In this document: positions 43,876-53,021 of the stretch, in pieces | Layout of the letters: every line of letters begins with the position of its first letter | Numbering within the stretch: the first letter of the stretch is position 1 | Assembly (NCBI RefSeq): GCF_029222925.1 | Contig: NZ_JARHUI010000002.1 | Span: 496,001 to 560,000 of the forward strand | Reading direction: 5' to 3' | DNA length: 64,000 bases | Source of the DNA: Algoriphagus sp. CAU 1675 | Lineage (GTDB): Bacteria; Bacteroidota; Bacteroidia; Cytophagales; Cyclobacteriaceae | Position numbers and translations under genes: made by a program | Notes under the pieces: generated by a model | The model's database searches: none | What the model saw: only the letters and a program-made list of their open reading frames with translations | What the model was told of the DNA's origin: nothing

Positions 43876-44385
43876 CTAAGACAGCTTCCCTCTTTTACCC
43901 AGTTCAGCAACCCGGAGGTTCAGCACCCTTTCTCCATCAATTTCAAAGAGCAAAAGCGTCCGCATCTGGTGAAATCCCTGCTGCCCTATTGCCCCTGGAT
44001 TCATGTACAGGCAATTCAAATCCTTGTCAAACTCAACCTTGCAAATGTGGGAATGCCCACAAACAAAAATAGTAGGCCTGAATTCCTGAATTCTTTTTTT
44101 CACGCCTTTTGCATACCGAGGTGGCTTTCCTCCAATATGGGTCATCAGCACTTTGACTCCCTCTACCTGAAAGTCCTGCCATTCGGGATAAAACTCCTGG
44201 ATTTCTCCTCCATCAATATTCCCATAGACTCCCCGGATAGTTTTTTCTTTGGGCAATGCCTCCATCACTTCCAGACTTCCAATATCTCCGGCATGCCAGA
44301 TTTCGTCTACATTTTCCAGAAATTGTAGCGTTATGTGATCAATGTAACCGTGAGAATCAGAAATCAATGCGATTTTAGTGGACAT
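43876..44385 (-). CDS. YfcE/MJ0936-type metallophosphoesterase
   Basis: A 169-residue calcineurin-like phosphodiesterase. IALISDSHGYID starts with the first metal ligands D10 and H12; WHAGDIGSLEVMEAL near 31-45 has the GDxG turn, VYGNIDGG the GNxD(G) motif, MTHIGG and CGHSHICKVEFD the closing histidines. The catalytic pattern of the family is intact. These enzymes hydrolyse phosphodiesters such as cyclic nucleotides or bis-pNPP in vitro; the real substrate is unknown. It is divergent from the rhodanese gene with about 68 bp between starts. Confidence 0.93.
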   Translation of the reverse strand: MSTKIALISDSHGYIDHITLQFLENVDEIWHAGDIGSLEVMEALPKEKTIRGVYGNIDGGEIQEFYPEWQDFQVEGVKVLMTHIGGKPPRYAKGVKKRIQEFRPTIFVCGHSHICKVEFDKDLNCLYMNPGAIGQQGFHQMRTLLLFEIDGERVLNLRVAELGKRGKLS

Positions 44386-44453
44386 TTGGATTGAAAGGCC
44401 TTAAATTTTTGATTCAATATGTAACTCATCCAAAAAACTTCAAATAAAATTTC

Positions 44454-44855
44454 ATGAAAAACCTAAAAACCCTATTCCTAACCCTTTTGATGCTGGCTGC
44501 TTTTTCAGCAGTTTCCCAGGCACAATCCACTGATTCTGCAACAGTTGTAGGGGTAGAGAAATTTCAAAAAATGACTCAAAAGCACAAAAATATACTCCTT
44601 GACATCCGAACTCCGGAGGAAATGTCTGAAGGACATTTGAAGGGCGCAACCAATTTGGATTTTTTAGATGAATCATTCAGCACTAAAATTGCAGCATTGG
44701 ACAAAAACAAAACCTACCTGATCTACTGCCGCAGTGGAAAAAGAACCGCCAAAGCAGGCGCAGCAATGAAGGCCGCAGGCTTCAAAAAAGTTTACATGCT
44801 GGACGGCGGAATCACCGCATGGAAAGAAAGTGGAAAACCCATAGAAGATGAGTAA
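44454..44855 (+). CDS. Exported single-domain rhodanese
   Basis: A 133-residue protein with a signal peptide ending at about residue 23 (SQAQS). One rhodanese domain covers about 35-130, with LLDIRTPEEMSEGHLKGATN and the active-site loop YCRSGKRTAKAG (Cys92). It likely moves sulfane sulfur in the periplasm. The stop overlaps the ATG of the aldehyde dehydrogenase by several bases (44848-44855), so the two are translationally coupled, an unusual pair for this family. Confidence 0.93.
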   Translation: MKNLKTLFLTLLMLAAFSAVSQAQSTDSATVVGVEKFQKMTQKHKNILLDIRTPEEMSEGHLKGATNLDFLDESFSTKIAALDKNKTYLIYCRSGKRTAKAGAAMKAAGFKKVYMLDGGITAWKESGKPIEDE

Positions 44856-46218
44856 AATCAAATCCATCGACCCATTTAACGGGAAATTATTAAAAGAATA
44901 TAATCCATTGACTGAGTCCGAACTGGAAGCCAAAGTGGCAACCGCTTCGGACGCTTTTTTTAATTGGAGAAAAACGACTCTGTCCGAGCGGAGCAAGCAG
45001 ATGAAAAACGCAGCCGAAGTACTCCGAAAAAACAAAACCCATTATGCCAAAATCATTTCTCTGGAAATGGGAAAAGTGATTCGGGAAGCTATTTCCGAAG
45101 TTGAAAAATGTGCCTGGGTTTGTGATTATTATGCAGAAAACGCAACAGACTTTTTGAAGGAGGAGCAAATTGTTTTACCCGAGGAAAAAAAGGCCAAAGT
45201 AATCTTCCAGCCTTTAGGAACGATACTGGCAGTCATGCCCTGGAATTTCCCTTTTTGGCAGGTTTTCCGTTTTGCTGCCCCTACACTTATGGCTGGAAAC
45301 GTAGGACTGCTCAAACATGCTTCCAATGTACCTGAATGTGCTTTGGCAATTGAGGAAGTTTTCACCAAAGCTGGATTTCCAAAAGGAGTATTTCAGAGCC
45401 TACTGATTGATTCTACAACTACCCAGAAAATCATTGCCGACGACAGAATTCAGGCCGTCACTTTGACCGGAAGCGAAAAAGCGGGAGCTGCTGTTGCCTC
45501 AGCTGCCGGTAAGCATATCAAAAAATCCCTACTTGAACTGGGTGGAAGTGATCCATTTATAGTATTGAAGGATGCAGATTTGGAAATCGCTGTCGAAACG
45601 GCTGTCAAAGCCCGAATGATCAATTTTGGACAGAGCTGCATAGCTGCGAAACGATTTATTGTAGAAGAGCCAGTTTATGAGGAGTTTTTGAAACGATTCA
45701 AAGAGAAAATCCAGAACTTAAAATTTGGTGAACCCTTAAGTGAAGACAGTGATTTTGCCTGCATGGCAAGAGCAGATTTAGCAGAAGAACTATACGGACA
45801 AATCAGCAAATCCGTGAAAATGGGAGCCCGTGTCTATTTGGGAGGAGAAAAACCAAAGAGTGGAAGTGCACAATTTTCACCGACCATTTTGACTGATATT
45901 CCTGTCGACTCACCGGCTTTTTCTGAAGAACTATTTGGCCCGGTAGCCATTGTCTTTAAGGCTGTTGATCTGGAAGAAACCATTCAACTCGCCAATGCAA
46001 CCGAATTCGGTCTGGGGGCCTCGGTTTGGACAAAGGATCCCATAAAGGCAGAAATAGCTGCTGCCAATATAGAAAGCGGCGCCGTGTTTATAAATTCCAT
46101 GGTAGCCTCCAATCCTCATTTGCCATTTGGCGGGATCAAAAAATCCGGATATGGCAGAGAATTAAGCAGATATGGCATTTTAGAGTTTGTCAACACCAAA
46201 ACCGTCTATCTGGGATAA
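44848..46218 (+). CDS. NAD-dependent succinate-semialdehyde dehydrogenase-type aldehyde dehydrogenase
   Basis: A 456-residue aldehyde dehydrogenase of the short Sad/YneI subfamily. The N-terminal [18 protein letters not shown], the cofactor segment [22 protein letters not shown] (about 130-151), the general base E230 in [12 protein letters not shown], the nucleophile C264 in [12 protein letters not shown] and [12 protein letters not shown] near 360 are all present. The subfamily usually oxidises succinate semialdehyde, but the substrate is not certain. Its start is inside the end of the rhodanese gene. pdhB follows after 85 bp. Confidence 0.93.
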   Translation: MSKIKSIDPFNGKLLKEYNPLTESELEAKVATASDAFFNWRKTTLSERSKQMKNAAEVLRKNKTHYAKIISLEMGKVIREAISEVEKCAWVCDYYAENATDFLKEEQIVLPEEKKAKVIFQPLGTILAVMPWNFPFWQVFRFAAPTLMAGNVGLLKHASNVPECALAIEEVFTKAGFPKGVFQSLLIDSTTTQKIIADDRIQAVTLTGSEKAGAAVASAAGKHIKKSLLELGGSDPFIVLKDADLEIAVETAVKARMINFGQSCIAAKRFIVEEPVYEEFLKRFKEKIQNLKFGEPLSEDSDFACMARADLAEELYGQISKSVKMGARVYLGGEKPKSGSAQFSPTILTDIPVDSPAFSEELFGPVAIVFKAVDLEETIQLANATEFGLGASVWTKDPIKAEIAAANIESGAVFINSMVASNPHLPFGGIKKSGYGRELSRYGILEFVNTKTVYLG

Positions 46219-46247
46219 GATAAGATAGGAGAAACAATCAGCCTCTT

Positions 46248-46278
46248 TTTGCAATTGCCCGATTCCTTTCTATTTTTA
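46248..46278 (+). promoter_or_regulatory. Possible promoter of pdhB
   Basis: TTTG at 46248-46251 and TATTTTTA at 46271-46278, 19 bases apart, resemble the -33/-7 form with one mismatch in the last base of the -7 box. It is 25 bases before pdhB. Confidence 0.4.
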
Positions 46279-46303
46279 CGAGCCAAAATTTTGTCTTGAA
46301 CTA

Positions 46304-47284
46304 ATGAGAGAAATACAATTTCGAGAAGCCCTGAGAGAGGCAATGTCCGAAGAAATGAGACGTGACAAAAACGTCTTTTTGATGGGTGAAGAAGTAGCTG
46401 AATATAATGGAGCCTATAAGGTATCACAAGGAATGCTGGACGAGTTTGGTCCGGATCGTGTATATGATACCCCAATCGCTGAACTTGGTTTTGCGGGACT
46501 GGGTGTAGGCGCTGCCATGAACGGCCTCAGACCCATCATTGAATTTATGACATTCAACTTTTCGCTGGTTGCGATCGATCAGATCATCAACTCAGCCGCA
46601 AAGATGTATGCCATGTCAGGTGGGGCTTATTCCGTTCCTATCGTATTCCGTGGTCCTACCGGTAATGCAGGACAGCTGGGCGCCACCCACTCTTCCAACT
46701 TTGAAAACTGGTTTGCCAATACCCCAGGATTGAAAGTAATTGTCCCATCTAATCCATACGATGCAAAAGGCCTTTTGAAAGCCGCAGTACGTGATCCAGA
46801 TCCAGTGATTTTCATGGAATCCGAATTGATGTACAGCGACAAAGGGGAAGTTCCTGAGTCTGAATACTTGCTTCCAATCGGAGTAGCTGATATCAAAAGA
46901 AAAGGAAAAGACGTAACTGTTATCTCTTTTGGTAAAATGATGAAGGTGGCTTTGGAAGCCGCAGAGGAAATGGCTAAAGAAGGAATTGATTGCGAGGTAA
47001 TTGATTTGAGAACCGTAAGGCCTATTGACTATGCAACCTGTCTCGAATCAGTTAAAAAGACCAACAGGGTGGTAATTGTCGAAGAGGCAAACCCATTGGC
47101 TGCAATCTCTTCCGAGCTGACCTATCACTTCCAGAGATATGCATTCGATTATTTAGATTCTCCTGTCATCAGAGTTAACTCCATGGATGTGCCTTTGAGC
47201 TACGCTCCTACTTATATTGAGGCTACCATTCCAAATGTGAAGCGGACCGTAGAAGCAATCAAAAAAGTTACTTACAGACAATAA
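46304..47284 (+). CDS. pdhB: Pyruvate dehydrogenase complex E1 component, beta subunit
   Basis: Thiamine-diphosphate enzyme subunit that, with the alpha subunit, decarboxylates pyruvate and acetylates E2. The 326 residues match the E1 beta form: FREALREAMSEEMRRDKNVFLMGEEVAEYNGAYKVSQG has the TPP-activating glutamate, AELGFAGLGVGAAMNGLRPIIEFMTFNF follows, and IDLRTVRPID with VIVEEANPLAAI are in the transketolase C-terminal domain. The alpha subunit gene is not beside it, so the complex is split in this genome. It ends at a strong terminator. Confidence 0.96.
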   Translation: MREIQFREALREAMSEEMRRDKNVFLMGEEVAEYNGAYKVSQGMLDEFGPDRVYDTPIAELGFAGLGVGAAMNGLRPIIEFMTFNFSLVAIDQIINSAAKMYAMSGGAYSVPIVFRGPTGNAGQLGATHSSNFENWFANTPGLKVIVPSNPYDAKGLLKAAVRDPDPVIFMESELMYSDKGEVPESEYLLPIGVADIKRKGKDVTVISFGKMMKVALEAAEEMAKEGIDCEVIDLRTVRPIDYATCLESVKKTNRVVIVEEANPLAAISSELTYHFQRYAFDYLDSPVIRVNSMDVPLSYAPTYIEATIPNVKRTVEAIKKVTYRQ

Positions 47285-47292
47285 TCATCAAA

Positions 47293-47331
47293 CAAAAAAA
47301 AACCCGACTCTAAAAGAGCCGGGTTTTTTGT
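47293..47331 (+). terminator. Terminator after pdhB
   Basis: Stem AACCCGxCTC/GAGxCGGGTT with one mismatch, flanked by A and T runs; follows the pdhB stop by a few bases. Confidence 0.88.
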
Positions 47332-47422
47332 TACCCAACCTATCTGTTATTACTGTTCTAAATTATTCCCAAAAGGAAAGGACAAAAGTCTTTGATGAAT
47401 CAAAGACTTTTTGTCTTATTGA

Positions 47423-49933
47423 TTAGCGATTGTTTTGAACCATTCCGCCTTCGCCGCCTCCGCCATCTTCTCCACCTTTCAAGTCATCATTATTCACTGA
47501 CTTTCTTCTTCTTGGACGGTCATTCAGGCTCATCTTTCCGATTCTGTAACTGAAGTTGACCTTGAAGTTCATGTTACGCATGGCACTGGTGCTGTTCTGA
47601 ATGATCGTTGGAGTAATCGTTTCATTTTTGACAACGAACTCTTTCATCAGGAAGTTTTCTGCTCCAAATCCAATTGAACCTCTTTTTTCCTTGAACTGCT
47701 TGTTGAAATTCAAACCATACATAGCAAATCCACCGCTGGTTCCCTGAAGCTGCACTCTTCTTCCTCTTGCAAACGTAAACAATTGAATCTGCCAGTTTTT
47801 GGGGAGAGTATAATTCCCAAACATTCTTCCTGAAAGTACCCAACCCTCATTTTTAGCAGCATACAATGGATCGGTCAAGCCATTGTCTAGCATTGCATAG
47901 TAAAGGTCAAATCCACCGTTCAAAGAGAACTTGTTGTTGATATTGATATTGGTAAAGATGTTGGTACCTACCGCTTGCTCTTGTCCAATGTTTTCAAAAG
48001 TGGTGTAAATGATCCCTCCGTCTCTTACAGTTCTTACAGATTGGATTGAACCTGTAGTATTTCTATAGAATCCGGTGAAATTCAACATAGTTCCTCCCAT
48101 AAAGGTACTATAGCCCAACTCGTAATTATCAGTCATTTCAGGATCCAATACTGGATTACCCTGAGTCACTTGGAGTGGATTGGAGGCCTCGATGTTAGGA
48201 TTAAGGAATCTCAAGGAAGGACGCTGAATTCTGCGGTTATAGGCAGCCTTGATCATGTTGCCGTTTTTCAGTTTACGGCTTGCATTCAAGCTAGGCACCA
48301 AAGTTCCATAAGAAGGAATCTCCGCAGTTAACTCATTGGCAAAATCGGCATTGATAGTTGTGTATTCGTAACGCAAGCCTGTCTTCAAGGTGTAGTTTTT
48401 CAATAAGTTGAAAGTAAGAGAAGTGTATCCTGCAGTCACATTCTGATCATAGCTGAACTCATTGCTCAACGTTGGGTCCTGCAATTCTACAAATGGCCCA
48501 TTGGCACCTTCTGCCTGGAAGTAGGCAAAGTCAGAATAAGCCTTTCTCAGGATATTCTTCGCCCCGTATTCCAAAATTTGGGTTCCATTCTTTCCCAATG
48601 GATTTACAAAATCCAATTGAACTGTAAATTCCTCGTTCTTACTTGGGTTTTCATTTCTCAATTTGGAATCGATGGTCTGAAAATCATCATTGAATAAGGT
48701 ATTGACAAAGGAGCTGTTTCTAGTATCTCTAGTATACAGAGTCAGCAAGCTTAACTCCTTTCCTTTTTTCTCGTAGGTTCTGGTGTAATTCAAACTCACA
48801 TCCACGGAGTTCCCGTCATTTTTGCTATTGGTTTCTCTCATGGCTGTATTCACCAGGTTTCCTCCGCTAAATGTCTGACTCAAGAAGTTATTCTGCCAGT
48901 TTTGGAAATTCCTCAGGCCAAAGTTTACCGCACCGGTGATGAAATTGAATTTGTCAATTTCGTAATCCACACCGAAGTTGTATCTGCCAAACAAATCTCT
49001 TCTTTCAGTATCTGCTTTTTGGGTAATGGTGGTTTGATTTCCGTTAGGATTCAACAGCTGCTGCTCGTTTTCAAAGCGTCCCAGGATATTATATCCTGAA
49101 CGACCAAACCCTCCTAAAGAGAACCCGAATTTTCCGATTCTGGCACTTCCGTTCAACCCCAAGTTGGACCCTCTAAGCCCAGCACCACTGTTGATATTCA
49201 AAGTCAAACCCTGAAGGTTGTTTTTCTTGGTCACAATATTGATTACCCCTGAGGTACCTTCTGCATCAAATCTTGCAGAGGGAGAGGTAATCACTTCTAC
49301 CTCTTTAATCTGGTCAGCAGGAATTTGTCTCAAAGCATCCGTGATGCTGCTCGCTGCAATCGCAGAAGGTCTGTTATCGATCAATACAGTAATATTGGAG
49401 CTACCTCTCATGGAAACGTTGCCATCCAAATCAACGGAAAGCATGGGAACCCGTCTCAAAACATCGGTAGCATCACCCCCTGCGGTGGTCCGGTCGTTTT
49501 CTGCCTTATAGATGGTTCTGTCCACACGTTCCTCAATGAGTTCACGCTGACCCTGTACGGTCACTTCTTCCAGAGCAACTCCTTCATCGGATAGCATCAG
49601 GTCACCCAGATTAGTATCTCCGGTAGAAGATGTGATCTTGATACCTTCCACGGTCAAAGTTTCAAATCCTATAAAGGAAACCTGAAGGGAATATTCTCCG
49701 GGTTCAAAACCTGTAATAAAAAATTTCCCGTCTCCGTCGGCGACTGCTCCGGCTATGCTTGTCTCAGACCCAGCCTTGAACAAGGCTGCTGTCACATAAC
49801 CCACAGGCTCTCCCGACTTGGAATCTTTTGCCACACCTACAATCCTTGCAGGCTGGCTATCTACCTCTTGAGCTTGTGCACCCAAGAATCCAAGGCTGGT
49901 AAATAAAATGAGAAAATTGAGTAGTTTTTTCAT
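47423..49933 (-). CDS. TonB-linked outer-membrane beta-barrel receptor (OMP_b-brl_3 type)
   Basis: An 836-residue outer-membrane protein from the ATG at 49933, with a signal peptide ending near AQAQE. The N-terminal carboxypeptidase-like domain (about 25-105) is RIVGVAKDSKSGEPVGYVTA. The plug covers about 110-230 with DATDVLRRVPMLSVDLDGNV and NITVLIDNRPSAIAAS, the mark of this receptor subgroup. The barrel follows, ending in a glycine- and aspartate-rich tail (GGEDGGGGEGGMVQNN). The open frame continues upstream for 110 codons with no stop (see findings). Divergent from the LytS gene, with which it may be co-regulated. Substrate unknown. Confidence 0.9.
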   Translation of the reverse strand: MKKLLNFLILFTSLGFLGAQAQEVDSQPARIVGVAKDSKSGEPVGYVTAALFKAGSETSIAGAVADGDGKFFITGFEPGEYSLQVSFIGFETLTVEGIKITSSTGDTNLGDLMLSDEGVALEEVTVQGQRELIEERVDRTIYKAENDRTTAGGDATDVLRRVPMLSVDLDGNVSMRGSSNITVLIDNRPSAIAASSITDALRQIPADQIKEVEVITSPSARFDAEGTSGVINIVTKKNNLQGLTLNINSGAGLRGSNLGLNGSARIGKFGFSLGGFGRSGYNILGRFENEQQLLNPNGNQTTITQKADTERRDLFGRYNFGVDYEIDKFNFITGAVNFGLRNFQNWQNNFLSQTFSGGNLVNTAMRETNSKNDGNSVDVSLNYTRTYEKKGKELSLLTLYTRDTRNSSFVNTLFNDDFQTIDSKLRNENPSKNEEFTVQLDFVNPLGKNGTQILEYGAKNILRKAYSDFAYFQAEGANGPFVELQDPTLSNEFSYDQNVTAGYTSLTFNLLKNYTLKTGLRYEYTTINADFANELTAEIPSYGTLVPSLNASRKLKNGNMIKAAYNRRIQRPSLRFLNPNIEASNPLQVTQGNPVLDPEMTDNYELGYSTFMGGTMLNFTGFYRNTTGSIQSVRTVRDGGIIYTTFENIGQEQAVGTNIFTNININNKFSLNGGFDLYYAMLDNGLTDPLYAAKNEGWVLSGRMFGNYTLPKNWQIQLFTFARGRRVQLQGTSGGFAMYGLNFNKQFKEKRGSIGFGAENFLMKEFVVKNETITPTIIQNSTSAMRNMNFKVNFSYRIGKMSLNDRPRRRKSVNNDDLKGGEDGGGGEGGMVQNNR

Positions 49934-50192
49934 GATTTGGTTTTCAAATGTTGGGCTGTCTGCCAATAGATACAGCAAAACAAAGCTCTTGGTTTGGCAA
50001 TATTTTTTGTAATAGACCACTCCCTCAGTTTCATCGACAAACTCCCAATTCTGATAGACCAATGCCTGCAAGAGAGAGAAATCAGGATTCATCTGCTGGA
50101 ATTGGCTATTTGACGGGGAAAAAGCAGAATTCGTAGATTTAACTTGAAAGCAGAGCAGACTTTGTATTAGCTTGCTTCTGAAAATCAATCGC
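49934..50192. other. Region between the receptor and the LytS gene
   Basis: About 260 bases holding the two divergent promoters. On the minus strand it is open, in frame with the receptor, and could encode a 50-residue stretch starting at ATG 50092 (MNPDFSLLQALVYQNWEF). No clear TTG/TAnnTTTG pair was found. Confidence 0.5.
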
Positions 50193-51275
50193 ATGTCCAC
50201 AATCAGCCCCAAAAAAAATCTCTCGATCCTGGTACATATTCTAGGATGGGTGATGCTCTGCATTGTTCTTCTCCTTCTTTCTCCTCTTTCCTGGAGAATG
50301 GGAGAAATCGAGGTGCCTTTAGAATACTGGGCAAAACAGCTCTTTCTTGTTGCCTTCCTGATTACGGTCTTTTATTCGAATGCCAGTATCATCGTACCAA
50401 AGATTCTGCTCAAGGGAAACAGCTACTATTATCTGCTCCTAATTTTAGTCGGAGCGGTGTTTTTTTATTTTGCGGTGATCTATTTCGAGCAGCTGATCCA
50501 GTATGGCAGACGCATGCATGAAACCTTCAGCCCAGACAGACCTTTCGACCCCAAAAGAAGATGGATCCCTGGCGATGTGTTTCAAATGCTACTTTACGTA
50601 GTGTCAATTGGACTCAGTACTTCAGCAGCCCTCGTTCAGAAATGGCAAAAGGATGATATAGCCCGTCAGGAACTGGAAAAGCAGCGGATCAATACGGAAC
50701 TTTCTTACCTGAAAGCCCAGATCAACCCCCATTTCTTTTTCAACACCCTCAACAACATCTACTCACTCACCAATCTGGACATAAAAAAGGCACAGGAAGC
50801 TCTTTTGAAGTTGTCCCGAATGATGCGGTATGTGCTGTACGAAAATCTCAAGGAGGCCACATTGCTAAGCAAGGAAGTGGACTTTATACGAGACTACATT
50901 GAGTTGATGAAAATGCGAATGACTGAAAAAGTCAAATTGGACATTCAACTCGATGACCCCAAGGAAAACCAAATCATAGCGCCCATGCTGATTTTACCCT
51001 TTTTGGAAAATTGCTTCAAGCATGGAATCAGTTCCCAAAAAGAAAGTACCATTCATATCAAGCTGGAAATCATCGGAAACACTTTGTTTTTCGAAACCCG
51101 AAACCAGATATTCCCTGTAAACAGGGACAGCCCTGAAGCAAAGGAAAGTGGTATAGGCTTGGTCAACACTCAAAGAAGGCTGAGCCTTTTATATCCCAAT
51201 AAACACAAGCTGAAATTTGGGAAAGATGAAGACAATCAGGAATATTACGTAAACCTGACCATCAACCTCGCATGA
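50193..51275 (+). CDS. LytS/YehU-family sensor histidine kinase
   Basis: A sensor kinase of about 360 residues from the ATG at 50193. Four hydrophobic segments (about 13-130) form the membrane sensor; the His_kinase domain begins with SYLKAQINPHFFFNTLNNIY, whose histidine is the likely phosphorylation site, then YSLTNLDIKKAQEALLKLSRMMRYVLYE, and the ATPase part with LPFLENCFKHGISS and GIGLVNTQRRLSLLYP. It works with the LytTR regulator whose ATG overlaps its stop. The pair is divergent from a TonB receptor gene, a plausible target. Confidence 0.95.
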   Translation: MSTISPKKNLSILVHILGWVMLCIVLLLLSPLSWRMGEIEVPLEYWAKQLFLVAFLITVFYSNASIIVPKILLKGNSYYYLLLILVGAVFFYFAVIYFEQLIQYGRRMHETFSPDRPFDPKRRWIPGDVFQMLLYVVSIGLSTSAALVQKWQKDDIARQELEKQRINTELSYLKAQINPHFFFNTLNNIYSLTNLDIKKAQEALLKLSRMMRYVLYENLKEATLLSKEVDFIRDYIELMKMRMTEKVKLDIQLDDPKENQIIAPMLILPFLENCFKHGISSQKESTIHIKLEIIGNTLFFETRNQIFPVNRDSPEAKESGIGLVNTQRRLSLLYPNKHKLKFGKDEDNQEYYVNLTINLA

Positions 51276-52015
51276 AACTCAAATGCATTGCAGTAGATGA
51301 TGAGCCTTTGGCTTTGGATTTAGTCTGCAAATACATAGAGCAAACCGCATTCTTGGAGCTTATCGGTAAATTTTCCAACGCCATAGAAGCCCTGAGTTTT
51401 GTCAACCAACATGAAGTTCAATTGATCTTCATGGACATTCAGATGCCCGACCTTTCAGGAATGGAATTGGCCAGAGTTCTGGACGGGAAAAAGAACGAAG
51501 TCAAACCACGGATCGTATTTGCCACCGCATATCATCAATTTGCTGTGGAAGGCTATAAGGTGGATGCACTCGACTACTTGCTCAAACCCTACAGTTACGA
51601 AGAGTTCCTCAATGCAGCTACCAAAGCGTACAATTACTTTGAGAAGCAAAGCCAACCCACAAGCGTGACCAGAGTGGTAGAAGAAAAAGAGCCTGAGTAC
51701 ATTTTCCTCAAGGTAGAGTACCAACTCGTCAAAGTGATGCTAAAGGATATCACGCACGTAGAAGCCTATAAGGATTACGTGAAGGTCCATCTGCAATCCA
51801 AACCTAATCCCCTGCTTTCCCTGACCAGTTTGAAAAACATGGAGGAACTTCTGCCCGCTTCCAAATTCATGCGGGTTCACCGCTCTTTCATCGTGGCCTT
51901 GGATCACATTGATTCAGTTTCCAAAAACATCATCCATATTGGCAACCACCAAATCGCCGTGGGTGACAATTACAAAGAAGCCTTTTTGGAGTTTATGAGT
52001 CGCTGGATGAATTGA
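51272..52015 (+). CDS. LytTR-type DNA-binding response regulator
   Basis: A 247-residue regulator with a receiver domain (about 1-120: acidic D9/D10, phospho-acceptor D55 in IFMDIQMPD, KPYSYEEF with the conserved lysine) and a LytTR DNA-binding domain (about 145-243: EYIFLKVEYQLVKVMLKD, HVEAYKDYVKVHL, MRVHRSFIVALDHI). It overlaps the kinase gene by four bases (ATGA), a standard two-component pair. LytTR regulators in this phylum bind short direct repeats; no such site was recognised. Confidence 0.96.
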   Translation: MKLKCIAVDDEPLALDLVCKYIEQTAFLELIGKFSNAIEALSFVNQHEVQLIFMDIQMPDLSGMELARVLDGKKNEVKPRIVFATAYHQFAVEGYKVDALDYLLKPYSYEEFLNAATKAYNYFEKQSQPTSVTRVVEEKEPEYIFLKVEYQLVKVMLKDITHVEAYKDYVKVHLQSKPNPLLSLTSLKNMEELLPASKFMRVHRSFIVALDHIDSVSKNIIHIGNHQIAVGDNYKEAFLEFMSRWMN

Positions 52016-52061
52016 GACAGTTGGCAGTAGGCAGAACAAGGACTGTTTAGTATTTTTGATT

Positions 52062-52538
52062 ATGACTGATATGCAAAAACACTTCATGCAAATGGCCATA
52101 GACCTTGGAAAAGAGGGGATGGAAGCCGGAAAGGGAGGACCTTTTGGCTGTGTGATTGTAAAAGATGGAAAAGTCATAGGTAAAGGCTGCAATAATGTAT
52201 TGAAAACCAATGATCCCACAGCCCATGCCGAAGTGGTAGCGATCCGGGAAGCCTGCAAAACTTTGGGAAATTTCCAATTGGATAACTGTGAGATCTATGC
52301 CTCTTGCGAACCCTGCCCCATGTGTTTGGGAGCTATTTTCTGGGCGAGGCCTGCCCGGGTTTTTTATGCAGGAACCAAGGAAGATGCTGCCGATGCAGGT
52401 TTTGACGATGAGTTTATATACCGGGAAATCGAGTTGAATCCATCTGATCGAAAAATCCCCATGCTGACTATGATGCGGGAGGAAGCACAAAAAGTATTCG
52501 AAATCTGGAAAAACTTAGAGGATAAAACTCTTTATTAA
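52062..52538 (+). CDS. Nucleoside/guanine deaminase-type CMP/dCMP deaminase family protein
   Basis: A 158-residue zinc-dependent cytidine deaminase-fold enzyme. The zinc site is H55 and E57 in AHAEVVAIREAC, with C85 and C88 in CEPCPMCLGAI. The C-terminal FIYREIELNPSDRKIPM and the EEAQKVFEIWKNL tail fit the guanine deaminase GuaD branch rather than TadA. Its role would be purine salvage or breakdown. An upstream TTG start is possible but less likely than the ATG at 52062. It is followed by a terminator that is part of a duplicated block. Confidence 0.88.
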   Translation: MTDMQKHFMQMAIDLGKEGMEAGKGGPFGCVIVKDGKVIGKGCNNVLKTNDPTAHAEVVAIREACKTLGNFQLDNCEIYASCEPCPMCLGAIFWARPARVFYAGTKEDAADAGFDDEFIYREIELNPSDRKIPMLTMMREEAQKVFEIWKNLEDKTLY

Positions 52539-52542
52539 AATC

Positions 52543-52578
52543 AAAAAACCCGATCCTCTCTGATCGGGTTTCATTTTT
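52543..52578. terminator. Terminator after the deaminase gene (copy A)
   Basis: 10-bp perfect stem AAACCCGATC/GATCGGGTTT with T-rich flanks; near-copy of the terminator of ffh at 53507. Confidence 0.9.
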
Positions 52579-52645
52579 ATCCGGAATTCCTCATTCCTGA
52601 TTTTTGATTGATCATTCGGCTCATTTCGGCTTTTACTCGCATCCT
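52543..52645. repeat. Direct repeat copy A: ffh tail and terminator relic
   Basis: Matches 53507-53640 (copy B): the terminator, then TATCCGGAATTCCTCATTCCT, then ATCATTCGGCTCATT and a diverged version of the last ffh codons. Copy A lacks 32 bases present in B between two ATCATTC repeats, including the ffh stop codon. Confidence 0.8.
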
Positions 52646-52648
52646 ATA

Positions 52649-53008
52649 CTAATGGGAAAAGCTGACGCAGATTTCAAGTTCTACCTGTCCTTCAGATTCA
52701 TTAAATATTTCATAAATAAACTGAGTTCCATACTGATCTTGATTATTGATCAAGGTGTCAACTGCACCCGCTGAAATAGGCATTCGGTTTAACTGAATGT
52801 CATTCTCAACAAACCCTTGCAATCGAATTGAAGCAGAATAAATTCCATCATTCATTTCCAAACCACTTGAAATAGAATCAAGATAATATTGCTCACTAAT
52901 ATCAATTTCTTGGCATTTGAAACCTGTACTGGATAAACAGGACGTGGTAAGCTGTAAAACCAAAAGGAAACTTATTAGGGTAAGGCGGCTATTTCTTTTC
53001 TGAGTCAT
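52649..53008 (-). CDS. Small hypothetical lipoprotein
   Basis: A 119-residue exported protein: signal peptide MTQKRNSRLTLISFLLVL with lipobox TTSC (Cys24), then a beta-rich mature part containing GFKCQEIDISEQYYLDSI and SIRLQGFVENDIQL, ending EGQVELEICVSFSH. It has no family I recognise. It is the second gene of a two-gene cassette with 53022, both secreted, both AT-rich compared with neighbours, and flanked by the two copies of the ffh-tail repeat, so it may be a recent arrival. Confidence 0.65.
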   Translation of the reverse strand: MTQKRNSRLTLISFLLVLQLTTSCLSSTGFKCQEIDISEQYYLDSISSGLEMNDGIYSASIRLQGFVENDIQLNRMPISAGAVDTLINNQDQYGTQFIYEIFNESEGQVELEICVSFSH

Positions 53009-53021
53009 ATCCCTCTTCTAA

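Noticed and set aside
43867..44328. A 153-codon plus-strand frame over the metallophosphoesterase
   Set aside because: It is antisense to a gene with an intact catalytic motif set, starts in the terminator region, and has no recognisable product.
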